Origin: Phaeobacter piscinae
GTDB taxonomy: Bacteria > Pseudomonadota > Alphaproteobacteria > Rhodobacterales > Rhodobacteraceae
Length of the DNA stretch: 64,000 bases
Assembly: GCF_002407245.1 (NCBI RefSeq)
Contig: NZ_CP010681.1
Coordinates: forward strand, 1,302,001-1,366,000
Direction: 5' to 3'
Shown: positions 56,384 through 64,000 of the stretch, piece by piece
How positions within the stretch are numbered: the first letter of the stretch is position 1
How the letters are laid out: every line of letters starts with the position of its first letter
Notes under the pieces: generated by a model
What the model was told of the DNA's origin: nothing
Seen by the model: only the letters and a program-made list of their open reading frames with translations
The model's database searches: none
Translations under genes and position numbers: made by a program

Positions 56384-57505
56384 ATGGCCGATCCATGGGC
56401 CATGAACATTCACACCGATACCCACCGAAATCTTGCCGAGGCCTTGACCCCGCTTCCAGCTGGATCCGCTTCGGATGGTCACACCTCTAAGGGCCAGCCG
56501 CGTCGTGCGTTGGCGGCGCTGCGAATGCTGCTGTTCGCAGCTTTTCTTGGTGTAGGTGGGCTTTTCCTTTGGTCGGCTGAGTTGCCTGTCGTTGCGGGTG
56601 TGCGCGAGTGGGCTGGAATCCAACTGGAGCCAAGAGATCCGGCGATTCAGCGCGAACCAGCTGCTGTCGACACATCAGATTCCGGTCCAATCAGCGACCA
56701 CCAATCGGCACCTATCCTTGCTCCGGCGGGCGAGATCACGGGGTCGGGGTACGTTACCGTTCAAAACTATGCTTCGGTCTTTGCAAAGTACGAGGGAACC
56801 ATTACGCAACTGTTTGTCGAATTGGGGGATCAGGTCCACGCGGGACAGAAGCTGGCTGAGGTCAGCGATCCCGGCGCCCAATTTGCATTGCAGACTGCAC
56901 AAATCGATCAGGCGCTTGCAGTGCTTCAGCGAGATACCCGACGTATTGAGGTTGAGCAATCCATACGTGACCATGTCCGGTTGTCATCACTGCTGGCTAA
57001 GGAAACCGTCACGGCACGCGCGACACAGGATGCTGCCACGGCGTTGGAGTTGGCACGAACCGCTTTGAGGCAGGCGGAGCAAGAAGTGCTTATGGCGGAT
57101 CTGAAGGTTCAGATCGCTCAGGAACATGTCGATGAGCTGATCATCAGGGCACCGGTGTCTGGAACGGTGACAGATCTCTCTGCCCGTATCGGCAATAGCG
57201 TCCTTGCGCGCGTTGATACCATCCGGAGCACGGACAACCTCATGGTCATCACTGACACAGCGTCAGTCTACCTGGATGCCGAGGTTGCTGAAACCAAAGT
57301 GTCGCGTCTTCGGGTGGGATTGACTGGGGAGGCTGTTTTGGATGGCTACCCGGACCAGCCCTTTGGATTTCGCGTCGCGGGTATTTCGCCAGTCGTGTCA
57401 GCCGAAAGGGGCACGATCACACTGCGTCTCACTCTCGACAGCCCCCCAGATGGCATTCGCCCCAATATGGCGGCCCGCATCCGTATCGCCTTGGGTGATA
57501 CTTGA
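56384..57505 (+). CDS. Periplasmic adaptor of an ABC exporter (MacA/DevB type)
   Basis: 373 residues. One N-terminal helix (about 47-68) anchors it; then two lipoyl half-motifs (ITGSGYVTVQNYASVFAKYEGTITQLFVELGDQVHAGQKLAEV and LIIRAPVSGTVTDLSARIGNSV) around a coiled-coil hairpin (about 165-250), and a beta-barrel/membrane-proximal end. This is the membrane-fusion protein of tripartite ABC exporters, which needs an outer-membrane TolC-like partner; none is in the window. Start is uncertain between GTG 56378, ATG 56384 and ATG 56402. Confidence 0.87.
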   Translation: MADPWAMNIHTDTHRNLAEALTPLPAGSASDGHTSKGQPRRALAALRMLLFAAFLGVGGLFLWSAELPVVAGVREWAGIQLEPRDPAIQREPAAVDTSDSGPISDHQSAPILAPAGEITGSGYVTVQNYASVFAKYEGTITQLFVELGDQVHAGQKLAEVSDPGAQFALQTAQIDQALAVLQRDTRRIEVEQSIRDHVRLSSLLAKETVTARATQDAATALELARTALRQAEQEVLMADLKVQIAQEHVDELIIRAPVSGTVTDLSARIGNSVLARVDTIRSTDNLMVITDTASVYLDAEVAETKVSRLRVGLTGEAVLDGYPDQPFGFRVAGISPVVSAERGTITLRLTLDSPPDGIRPNMAARIRIALGDT

Positions 57506-57533
57506 TCGCCCAATCTTTAGAGGAGTAGCTTTT

Positions 57534-58241
57534 ATGCCCCCATCTCAGACCATGCCCTTCATCCAGTTTGATAGTGTCTCAAAGGGTTTCACCTTCGGCA
57601 AGGACAAACTCCAGATATTCTCGAGCCTCAGTCTCTCGATCGGCGCCGGCGAATTTGTCGCGGTGATGGGGCCATCTGGATCCGGGAAATCGACGATGCT
57701 CAACCTGCTGAGCGGGATTGATGCACCTGACCAGGGCAGCATTAGGATCGGCAATTCAAAACTTGAACAGATGGGCGAAGCCAAGAAATCCAATTGGCGT
57801 GCCCATAACGTGGGCATCGTCTTTCAGTTCTATAATCTGCTGCCAACTCTGAATGTGGCCGAAAATATCGAATTGCCACTGCTACTGAAACCCATTGGGC
57901 GGGCCGAGCGCCGTGCACGGGTCGAGAAGATCATTGATTTGGTTGGCCTTTCAGGACGTGGCAAACAACTCCCCTCCAGCATGTCCGGCGGACAGCAGCA
58001 GCGGGTGGGCATAGCCCGCGCCATCGTCAGCGATCCGCCTCTGCTTCTGTGCGACGAACCCACGGGTGATCTGGACCGCGCCTCGGCTGACGAGGTGTTG
58101 GAGGTGCTGGGGTTTCTCAATCGCGAACTGAAGAAGACTATTGTGATGGTCACCCATGATCCTGAGGCTGCAACCCATGCAAGCCGTGTACTGCACCTAA
58201 ACAAGGGGCAATTCATCGAGACACAAGAGGTCGCCGCATGA
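57534..58241 (+). CDS. ABC exporter ATP-binding protein (LolD/MacB type)
   Basis: 235 residues. Walker A GPSGSGKST, Q loop VFQFYNLLPTLNVAENIELPLLL, signature MSGGQQQRVGIARAIV, Walker B LLLCDEPTGDLD and switch His VTHDPEA. Typical of MacB/LolD/DevA ATPases that drive FtsX-type permeases. ATG 57534 follows GAGGAG; the upstream frame overlaps the adaptor. Its stop overlaps the first permease start. Confidence 0.92.
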   Translation: MPPSQTMPFIQFDSVSKGFTFGKDKLQIFSSLSLSIGAGEFVAVMGPSGSGKSTMLNLLSGIDAPDQGSIRIGNSKLEQMGEAKKSNWRAHNVGIVFQFYNLLPTLNVAENIELPLLLKPIGRAERRARVEKIIDLVGLSGRGKQLPSSMSGGQQQRVGIARAIVSDPPLLLCDEPTGDLDRASADEVLEVLGFLNRELKKTIVMVTHDPEAATHASRVLHLNKGQFIETQEVAA

Positions 58242-59380
58242 CCTTTCTGACATTGGCCAGACGCAATGCTTGGCGCAAACCCATGCGAACCCTGCTTTTG
58301 GTCTTCTGTATTGCAGTCGCGTTCCTGATCTACGGGCTGACAGCCAGTTTTCTGTCGGGAACCCAAGGCACAGCTGGGGCAAATGATGATGTGCTTGGCG
58401 TCATGAACAAATCGGGCCGGGGTCATACATTGCCGATCGCCTATCAGCGCCGCATTTCCTCAGTGGAGGGCGTGGCCGATGTGGCCTATATGTCCCGCCT
58501 GCGCGGCTACAGCGAGGTTGAGCGCAATGTCGTCGTCGCCAACGCGGTAGTTGCGGATGACATTGCGCGGATCAACAGCGAGAGCCTCGGTCTGACACCG
58601 GATCTCCTGGCCGCGCTGAAACAGGGCCGTGATCGTGTTCTGGTCGGGCGCGCGCTTGCCGATGCGCAAGGTTGGCGTGCCGGGCAGCGAATTGACATCA
58701 CCTCGTTCAATATCTTGCAGAAAGCAGGTGGTCGCAATTGGGGGTTTGAAGTCGGCGGCGTGTTTGAAGGGGCGACCGCAAGTACCGACACTTATTTCAT
58801 GCTGGCAAACTACGAATACGTGAACGCGTTGCGGGCACGGAATGTGGACACTGTTGACAGCTTCGTGGTGCAGCCAGCACCGGATATCGCGGCCAGTGCA
58901 CTCGCCGCACGTATTGACGCGCTCTTTGCTAATACTGGAGCGCCGACAAAAACGCAGTCTGAAAAGCAATTTCTGGAGGCCTTTCTGCGCCAGTTCGCGG
59001 ATGTTGAACTGATCGTATCGCTCGTTGTCGGCGCAGCCTTTGTGACCATCCTGATGATTGTCATCAATACGATGCTGTTTGCGGTGCGCGAACGGACCTT
59101 TGAAATCGGCGTTCTTAAGACGCTTGGATTCACCAATCAGTTCATCGCTGTTCTAATCCTTTGTGAAACGCTGCTTATTTTCGTTCTCGGCGGGTTTATT
59201 GGCGTGGCACTGACCAAACTTGCAACACAGGTTGCCAGTCCGGCGCTTGGTCTTGTCTTGACCCCGGCTGTTGTGGGCAAGGCGACGATCATCACGGTGT
59301 CCCTGGGGATTTTCACCGGTTTGCTGCCCGCGGGTCTAGCAATGCGGACCACAGTTTCCAACGCGTTCAGGGCGAGGTAG
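58238..59380 (+). CDS. ABC exporter permease 1 (FtsX/MacB core)
   Basis: 380 residues. N-terminal helix (about 17-36), a large periplasmic domain (about 40-250) and three C-terminal helices: the FtsX/MacB pattern. LVVGAAFVTILMIVINTMLFAVRERTFEIGVLKTLGFTN is the conserved transmission block. Works as one half of a heterodimer with the next gene. ATGA overlap with the ATPase. Confidence 0.88.
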   Translation: MTFLTLARRNAWRKPMRTLLLVFCIAVAFLIYGLTASFLSGTQGTAGANDDVLGVMNKSGRGHTLPIAYQRRISSVEGVADVAYMSRLRGYSEVERNVVVANAVVADDIARINSESLGLTPDLLAALKQGRDRVLVGRALADAQGWRAGQRIDITSFNILQKAGGRNWGFEVGGVFEGATASTDTYFMLANYEYVNALRARNVDTVDSFVVQPAPDIAASALAARIDALFANTGAPTKTQSEKQFLEAFLRQFADVELIVSLVVGAAFVTILMIVINTMLFAVRERTFEIGVLKTLGFTNQFIAVLILCETLLIFVLGGFIGVALTKLATQVASPALGLVLTPAVVGKATIITVSLGIFTGLLPAGLAMRTTVSNAFRAR

Positions 59381-59384
59381 TCAG

Positions 59385-60587
59385 ATGTTTTTGCAAGTAA
59401 AACAAACCTTGGTGATGATCTCTGCCAATTTGCGCAGCCTGCCACAGCGGCTCTGGATTTCGCTCTCCATGGTGCTCTCAGTTGCACTGGTGGTAGCGGT
59501 TCTGACCGGGTTCCTGGCGATGGCGAAGGGGTTCGAGACGGCTTTGGCTGGAAATGGTTCACCCGGAATTGTCGTGATTTTGGGTGGTGGCACCAACCAG
59601 GAAACCAGCTCTGACATGCCATCAGGCGTAATCCGCAGCCTTCAGGCCACATCGGCTGATCTGGGGTTGAAACGTGACGAGACAGGGGCGGTTGTCTTCT
59701 CCCGTGAGATTGTCGTACCGGTCGAAATTCAGACAGCCACGGATGGATCACTGCAAACCTTGGCACTGCGCGGTATGGATCCCACGGGCGTCGCGCTAAG
59801 ACCGAATGCGGAAGTGGCGGTCGGGCGCAGTTTTTCACAAGGAACCCGGGAAATCGTGGTGGGTCGCGACCTTGCTGCGCGCGCGCGCATCTTTGGTATT
59901 GGTCAGACCGTGCGATTGGGGGCCGTCGATTGGCTGGTTGTCGGGCATTTCGATGCCGATGGTGGCGCAATGGAATCTGAAATCTGGGGGCCGCTTGAGG
60001 CGGTGCAATCCGCTTTTGATCAGATGGGGCAGGTGCAGGTTCTGCGTGCATCGTTGATCACCCCGCAGGCATTGGGCACGGTGCAGGCCGCCCTGCCTGC
60101 ACTGTCGCAAACGCCACTGACTGCGGTGACAGAGTTACAGCTTTTGTCAGCGCAATCGGCGCGGACCTCCACGCTGATCCGACTGTTCGGTTGGCCGCTG
60201 GCGATCTTGATGTCGATTGGGGCCACGGTTGGAGCAATCAACACGATGATGACTTCGGTGTCCAATCGTGCCATGGAGATCGCCACCGTGCGCACGCTCG
60301 GCTTTTCCCGCTTGTCAGCTTTTGCCGGCACGTGGGTCGAGGCCGTGGTGCTTTCGGTCGCTGGCGCGGTTTTGGGCGCTGCTGCTTCGTGGCTATTATT
60401 CAATGGGTGGCAGGCAAGCACCGTCGGCCCGAATAATACGACCACTGGCTTTCAACTAGAGGTGAGCCTTGATGTTCTAAAGGATGGTGCGCTTTTGGGG
60501 ATCGCCATTGGAATGGTGGGCGGTGCTCTGCCAGCATTGGCGGCAACACGGGTGAAACTCGCGACAGCCCTGCGTTCAGCCGGGTAG
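59385..60587 (+). CDS. ABC exporter permease 2 (FtsX/MacB core)
   Basis: 400 residues with the same four-helix layout as the previous gene and the block MTSVSNRAMEIATVRTLGFSRLSAFAGTWVEAVVLS near the C terminus. The two permeases are divergent in sequence, so the exporter is probably a heterodimer, as in LolCE. Four bp follow permease 1. A hairpin follows at 60618. Confidence 0.88.
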   Translation: MFLQVKQTLVMISANLRSLPQRLWISLSMVLSVALVVAVLTGFLAMAKGFETALAGNGSPGIVVILGGGTNQETSSDMPSGVIRSLQATSADLGLKRDETGAVVFSREIVVPVEIQTATDGSLQTLALRGMDPTGVALRPNAEVAVGRSFSQGTREIVVGRDLAARARIFGIGQTVRLGAVDWLVVGHFDADGGAMESEIWGPLEAVQSAFDQMGQVQVLRASLITPQALGTVQAALPALSQTPLTAVTELQLLSAQSARTSTLIRLFGWPLAILMSIGATVGAINTMMTSVSNRAMEIATVRTLGFSRLSAFAGTWVEAVVLSVAGAVLGAAASWLLFNGWQASTVGPNNTTTGFQLEVSLDVLKDGALLGIAIGMVGGALPALAATRVKLATALRSAG

Positions 60588-60617
60588 CCATTCTGGAAGC
60601 TGCAAGCGGGCAGACAG

Positions 60618-60643
60618 TGCCGGCTCCATTATTGGGGCCGGCA
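60618..60643 (+). terminator. Hairpin after the exporter operon
   Basis: TGCCGGC/GCCGGCA stem (7 bp, extended by CTCC against GGGG) around ATTATT, followed by ATTCCCTATTCG. Weak T tract, so termination may be partial. Confidence 0.5.
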
Positions 60644-61275
60644 TTCCCTATTCGAAGGGTGAGGCCAGCAGACGGGTCTGGCCAAAAATCCGTGGATGGG
60701 AAGCCTTCCATCTGCGCCTGCAGGGTGCCCATGTGGCAATGGACCAGGTCTTTCAATACCTGCATAGTGGAATGGATCTGAGTTTAACTCGCGACCCAGG
60801 CCTCCGAACAACCCTCATCAATGATCCAAAACTGGGCGCTCCTCTGGGAAACCGAGTAGCGAGGTGGGCTGGTTGATACCAAATTAATGAGTGACCGCCC
60901 CCCGCGTTGACAGAAGATGATTCCTTTTGGGGTCCACTGTCGCGCCTGTCACCTGATGCTGCGGCCGCACCGCCATGCTCCCGGTATTCGTCTTTATGAT
61001 AATCTCCCTCAGGTGGTATTATGCAAAGGATGTTTCGGCAAATGAACAATCCTGTTCCCAAGGAAAGCCAACGGTTCTCGACCGGCTTGGCTGGTGCTGA
61101 CCTCTGGCGGCTCGCGACTGTCCCTTAGGGAAGCTAAAGGTTCGATTATACGTTCTAAAGGGTACATTATCGTGAAAAAGGTCGTTCTCTGGTTGCGCGA
61201 AATTCACAGACTACAACGTGAAATCGCTGACCAAGGCCTGTTTTCGACCAGGTTCGTCAGCAAAAAGGACACGTT
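60644..61275. other. Long non-coding stretch before the ketosynthase-like gene
   Basis: About 630 bp without a supported gene. Short frames on both strands, such as 61094-61360 plus and 60753-61061 minus, have no family resemblance or ribosome site. Local AT-rich patches (around 60880-60895 and 61135-61175) could hold the promoter of the ketosynthase-like gene. It may also be decayed sequence; I see no intact insertion-sequence ends. Confidence 0.4.
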
Positions 61276-62211
61276 ATGCTGGCGCTCAATCACATTTGCT
61301 TTCCCGATGACGAAATCAAACGCATCCCCCTGCAAGATCTTGGCCCTAGCCATGGTTTGACCTCTGGGTCTGTGAAAATGTACCAGCGCTTCTTCGAGCT
61401 TGAGAGTGTCGGGCTGCATTGCGGAGATTTGAGCGAAATGCTTGGCTCCGCGCTCAGCCCGCTGCTGGCGGGCTACCCCAACCTCAGGAATGAGAGCGGT
61501 GTCATCTATTACTGCCGCACGCAAACTCACCATGGGTTTGCGGACGAAAACTGGCTGCGCGGTCTCGTTGACACCTATGGTCTCGAGGGCTGGGATGTCA
61601 CCTCTCTGACGATGACCAGCTGTGCCACGGCCCTAGCGGCAATGCGGTTTATCCAGGCCTGTGAAGAAGATCGGCCGGTGATCATCCTTACTGGCGAGAA
61701 GGCCTTTCACTACAGTGTTGCGCGCTTGCCGGTGGGGTTGCTGGGCGAGTTGCCCACTGCGGCGCTGTTCAATGCAGGTCCCGGAAAATGGAGTCTGCTC
61801 GACAGCCAGGTGCGTCATCTGCCGCGCTACTTCCAAAATCCAGATGCTATGGCAGTTGAGGACCGGCGCGCGCTTCAGAAAGACTATCTGACAGGACTGA
61901 TCCGCTTCGTTGAGGATTGTCTGAGCAATTGCGCAGATGTGCTTCACCCGGACTTTCGGGTCTTACCCCATAACCTGAACCTTCCCGTGACACGGGCGCT
62001 TCTGCGTCATTTCAATTGGGATCAGCGATGCGTCCAGGGTGACATCCACGGCCTCGGTCACGGCTATTGCTCCGACATCTTTGTAAATCTGAGTGAGTAC
62101 GAGGTGTCGCAGACTGATCAGATTTCACCTGGCACTCAGTTGTTGGTGCTGGCGGCGGGGACGGGTGTGACCTTTGCGACCTGTCTGCTGGAACGAACGG
62201 ACATCACTTAA
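61276..62211 (+). CDS. Divergent KAS III (FabH)-like enzyme with Cys-His-His triad
   Basis: 311 residues with a thiolase/ketosynthase-III fold. The nucleophile Cys116 lies in TMTSCATALAAM, His232 in VLPHNLNL and His262 in GLGHGYCSD; a LVLAAGTGVTFATCLLER end matches the FabH C terminus. The His-to-third-residue spacing (30) equals that of E. coli FabH H244-N274, so Asn is replaced by His. Such changes in relatives often mean acyl transfer rather than decarboxylative condensation. AAAGGA is well placed. Followed by an ACP and a transferase, it probably acts on ACP-bound acyl groups to make a small lipid-like product. Confidence 0.8.
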   Translation: MLALNHICFPDDEIKRIPLQDLGPSHGLTSGSVKMYQRFFELESVGLHCGDLSEMLGSALSPLLAGYPNLRNESGVIYYCRTQTHHGFADENWLRGLVDTYGLEGWDVTSLTMTSCATALAAMRFIQACEEDRPVIILTGEKAFHYSVARLPVGLLGELPTAALFNAGPGKWSLLDSQVRHLPRYFQNPDAMAVEDRRALQKDYLTGLIRFVEDCLSNCADVLHPDFRVLPHNLNLPVTRALLRHFNWDQRCVQGDIHGLGHGYCSDIFVNLSEYEVSQTDQISPGTQLLVLAAGTGVTFATCLLERTDIT

Positions 62212-62227
62212 AAAGAGGTATGGAACA

Positions 62228-62497
62228 TTGACAGCGATGATTTTCAAGGCAATCGAGACCGCGCTTTCCGAGGTTACGGAATGGCAGGTGAGCGGGATCA
62301 CACCTGAGACTGAGCTAGACAAAGCTTTTGATCTGGATTCTTACATGTTCGTACAGTTCCTGCTGGCGCTGGAGGATCAGATCGACGGGCTACAGTTCGA
62401 CCCGGACGCTATCGGACAACAAGAGTTCAATCGCGCGGCATCTCTGGTCAGCCACATCCAAGACCGCATCGGCGTGCGGCAGGCTGAACATGTTTGA
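62228..62497 (+). CDS. Acyl carrier protein
   Basis: 89 residues from TTG 62228 (GAGGT about ten bases upstream) or 86 from ATG 62237. Acidic four-helix ACP with the phosphopantetheine Ser in AFDLDSYMFVQFLLALED, which corresponds to the DSLxxVELxxxLED motif of primary ACPs, with Tyr after Ser instead of Leu. It carries the acyl chain for the ketosynthase-like enzyme upstream. Sixteen bp follow that gene; overlaps the transferase by eight bases. Confidence 0.8.
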   Translation: MTAMIFKAIETALSEVTEWQVSGITPETELDKAFDLDSYMFVQFLLALEDQIDGLQFDPDAIGQQEFNRAASLVSHIQDRIGVRQAEHV

Positions 62498-62894
62498 TCT
62501 GGAAAGCGCAGACAGCCTGTCGTCACTGACGGCCATGGCGCGCAACCATGCGCCTAAAGAAGCACTGGCTGAACTGGGGCGGCTGCGATCAGAGCATTTC
62601 ACGCAGATATGGACCATGAAAGAGGCTTATATCAAGGCGACCGGGCAGGGGTTGGCATTGCCGCTGAACAGCTTTGCAGTCAGCTATACTGATAGCGCGC
62701 CTGAAGTGCTCCGCAGTGCGGTGGGTGCTGTCTCGGATTGGACAATAAGCTGTTGGGCACCGGCTGCAGGCTACCGGGCGGCTGTCGCCGTGCACAGAGC
62801 CGACGCCCGGGTTCACCATTTCAGCTTCGTAGAGGAGGATGACCCGGCGGTCTCGGGTTCTCTTTTGCGAAAACCGCATCCTGTCCGTCCTTAA
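62490..62894 (+). CDS. Half-length Sfp-type phosphopantetheinyl transferase
   Basis: 134 residues. FTQIWTMKEAYIKATGQGLALPLNSF is the Sfp-family WxxKEAxxK block, and ISCWAPAAGYRAAVAVH is the family's C-terminal strand. The N terminus MFDLES aligns to the GIDIE metal-binding motif, so both acidic residues (Asp3, Glu5) and the later Glu are kept while the whole first half of the usual ~220-residue protein is missing. It would attach phosphopantetheine to the adjacent ACP, perhaps as an AcpS-sized oligomer; alternatively it is a decayed remnant. Start overlaps the ACP end. Confidence 0.72.
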   Translation: MFDLESADSLSSLTAMARNHAPKEALAELGRLRSEHFTQIWTMKEAYIKATGQGLALPLNSFAVSYTDSAPEVLRSAVGAVSDWTISCWAPAAGYRAAVAVHRADARVHHFSFVEEDDPAVSGSLLRKPHPVRP

Positions 62895-63044
62895 TCCCCA
62901 TTCAGGACGCAACTGCGCCGGTGCTCGGGCAAGATGGCGCCATGCACCAGAGACTCTGATGAGACTTCAAGCCAAGACATATGTCACATCACCCGGTCGT
63001 GGTGTGACAGTTTGCCACCCGACAGCAGCTACAGGAGCTATCCG

Positions 63045-63635
63045 ATGACCGCCTATACCGTTCGCCCGCAAGTTCGTTCACCACTGATCCGTCTTCTCGC
63101 CGCTGCAATGGCGACATTGGGTATCGGCAGTGGCGCCGCAACTGCCAAGAATGTACCACTCCCGGAACTATCCGCCCCGATCACCACCGTGCGGCTGGTC
63201 GGCGACGAAACCGCCTTGAAGCTGACCAACAGCCAAGGCGCGGTCCAGCCACTGGAAATTTCGACTGCAAACAGCTTGGGATGCGGTCTGGAAGCACAGG
63301 TGAAGCAAAGCGGCAAAACCCTTGAAATCCACCTGACACGCACTGGGCTGCGTAGCAGCTGGTGGTGCGAACCGAAGCTTCACATCTCTATGCCAATGGA
63401 TCTCGGGCTAAAGGTTGAAATCGGTAGGCTGGTGGCCGACATCCAGGGCGCATTTGGCGTGGTCGGAATCGCGTCGGAAAACTCAGTGGTGAATTTCACA
63501 GGGGATGCCGCCCGTTTCAAACTGACCGGCGCCAAGGCGATCTCACGGCTGGAGTTCGGCCCCGATACAAAACGGGAAAACGTGGATGTGAACGTGCCTT
63601 TGAACCTGTCCCACATCTCTTTTCGCACCAACTAG
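63045..63635 (+). CDS. Exported beta-rich protein of unknown function
   Basis: 196 residues. Sec signal peptide (about 1-35, cleavage near ATA|KN), then alternating polar/hydrophobic stretches (TTVRLVGDETALKLTNSQG, FGVVGIASENSVVNFTGDAARFKLTGAKAISRLEF) like a short beta-helix of the DUF4097/DUF2807 adhesin-like kind. Two Cys could form a disulfide in the periplasm. AGGAG precedes the ATG. It is 150 bp after the transferase and may or may not belong to the same unit. Confidence 0.65.
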   Translation: MTAYTVRPQVRSPLIRLLAAAMATLGIGSGAATAKNVPLPELSAPITTVRLVGDETALKLTNSQGAVQPLEISTANSLGCGLEAQVKQSGKTLEIHLTRTGLRSSWWCEPKLHISMPMDLGLKVEIGRLVADIQGAFGVVGIASENSVVNFTGDAARFKLTGAKAISRLEFGPDTKRENVDVNVPLNLSHISFRTN

Positions 63636-64000
63636 AGCGTATCAGCGCGCACAAATTGAAGGCTGTCCAAACAGACCACATCGGCAGCAATCCTCCACTT
63701 TTCATAGGGGGATGTCACAAAGTAAGGCAAAGCAATTGTGCAGTTGGTCCACAACCTGTTATAGAGCAGATAGATATTGAATATACTTATGGGAGGTTTT
63801 GCCCCCCCCGTGAGGAAACGAACTGACGTAGGGTGATACAAAGGGTGCGATCGCGGTGCAGAATCACTCAGGCCGTCGCGGGATTGCCCTATGTTGTCGC
63901 GCCGATATCCGGTTCCCGATACCGCAGGGTTGAGCCACCAGATCGCCTTCACCCTTGCACGCAGGCAGACCCTGCGTCCTGCGCGGTGGGATGCGCGATC
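63636..64000. other. Right-hand spacer with a C8 tract
   Basis: 365 bp to the window edge without a supported gene. It includes an uninterrupted run of eight C (63802-63809) in an otherwise AT-rich part. A 106-codon frame on the minus strand (63632-63952) has no recognisable family or ribosome site. Confidence 0.4.

Noticed and set aside
60880..60920. Possible insertion-sequence end near GGTTGATACCAAATTAATG
   Set aside because: No transposase frame, matching opposite terminal repeat or target duplication could be found.
61094..61360. 88-codon plus-strand frame before and into the ketosynthase-like gene
   Set aside because: Out of frame with that gene, overlaps its start, and has no family resemblance.
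63632..63952. 106-codon minus-strand frame near the window end
   Set aside because: No ribosome site, no recognisable motif, AT-rich non-coding character.
1..64000. CRISPR arrays, prophage genes, integrases and toxin-antitoxin pairs
   Set aside because: Looked for repeated units and typical protein families; none seen. The small RHH protein next to fumC is part of a metabolic operon and has no toxin partner.

Overview
The window is GC-rich alphaproteobacterial chromosome. Gene content points to the marine Roseobacter group and most closely to Phaeobacter or a near relative: an smo/mtlK polyol operon, a dispersed B12 methionine-synthase-like gene set, a DUF1476 zeta-type ATPase inhibitor, RNase E with an acidic insert in its S1 domain, the alphaproteobacterial SspB, TRAP transporters, and a fumC-DUF4169-RHH string. 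The genus call is inference from gene order and family knowledge; no search was run. There is no rRNA, prophage, CRISPR array or intact insertion sequence. Two tRNAs are present (Asn-GTT and a CAT-anticodon tRNA).

Layout. 0-5 kb: a sensor kinase cut by the window edge, a TetA-like efflux pump, tRNA-Asn with its own terminator, a metallo-beta-lactamase-fold hydrolase and a divergent EnvZ-like kinase. 5-13 kb: a catabolic locus in which a GntR regulator and a Gfo/Idh/MocA oxidoreductase face a translationally coupled run of LLM flavin monooxygenase, aldo/keto reductase, flavin reductase and a complete TRAP transporter. 13-22.5 kb: a Sel1-repeat protein head-to-head with a dihaem peroxidase, then a polyol ABC transporter with two dehydrogenases under a LacI-type regulator whose palindromic sites lie at both the transporter and the regulator promoters. 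22.5-30.7 kb: tRNA, LysR regulator and Tat-exported MBL hydrolase, purM-purN, RNase D, a lipoprotein, SufE, a WYL regulator and a glutathione S-transferase gene broken by a 16-bp tandem duplication.

30.7-34.6 kb holds a DUF1638 protein, a corrinoid-binding protein and a homocysteine methyltransferase around a radical-SAM gene; the divergent spacer can fold into a perfect three-way junction. 34.6-46 kb: an MprF homologue, the zeta-like inhibitor, purC-purS-purQ, dctB-dctD (DctD lacks the GAFTGA loop) and rne with a long structured leader. 46-55 kb: TusA-like protein, CcdA, an alpha/beta hydrolase coupled to a cytochrome P450, fumC operon, SspB and ChrA.

55.5-64 kb looks accessory: sparse coding, long non-coding spacers, a four-gene MacA/DevB-type exporter (adaptor, ATPase, two FtsX permeases), then a compact cassette of a divergent FabH-like enzyme with Cys-His-His instead of Cys-His-Asn, a stand-alone acyl carrier protein and a half-length Sfp-type phosphopantetheinyl transferase that starts exactly at its metal-binding motif. 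This cassette is my best candidate for something undescribed. The three-way-junction RNA and the GST duplication come next.
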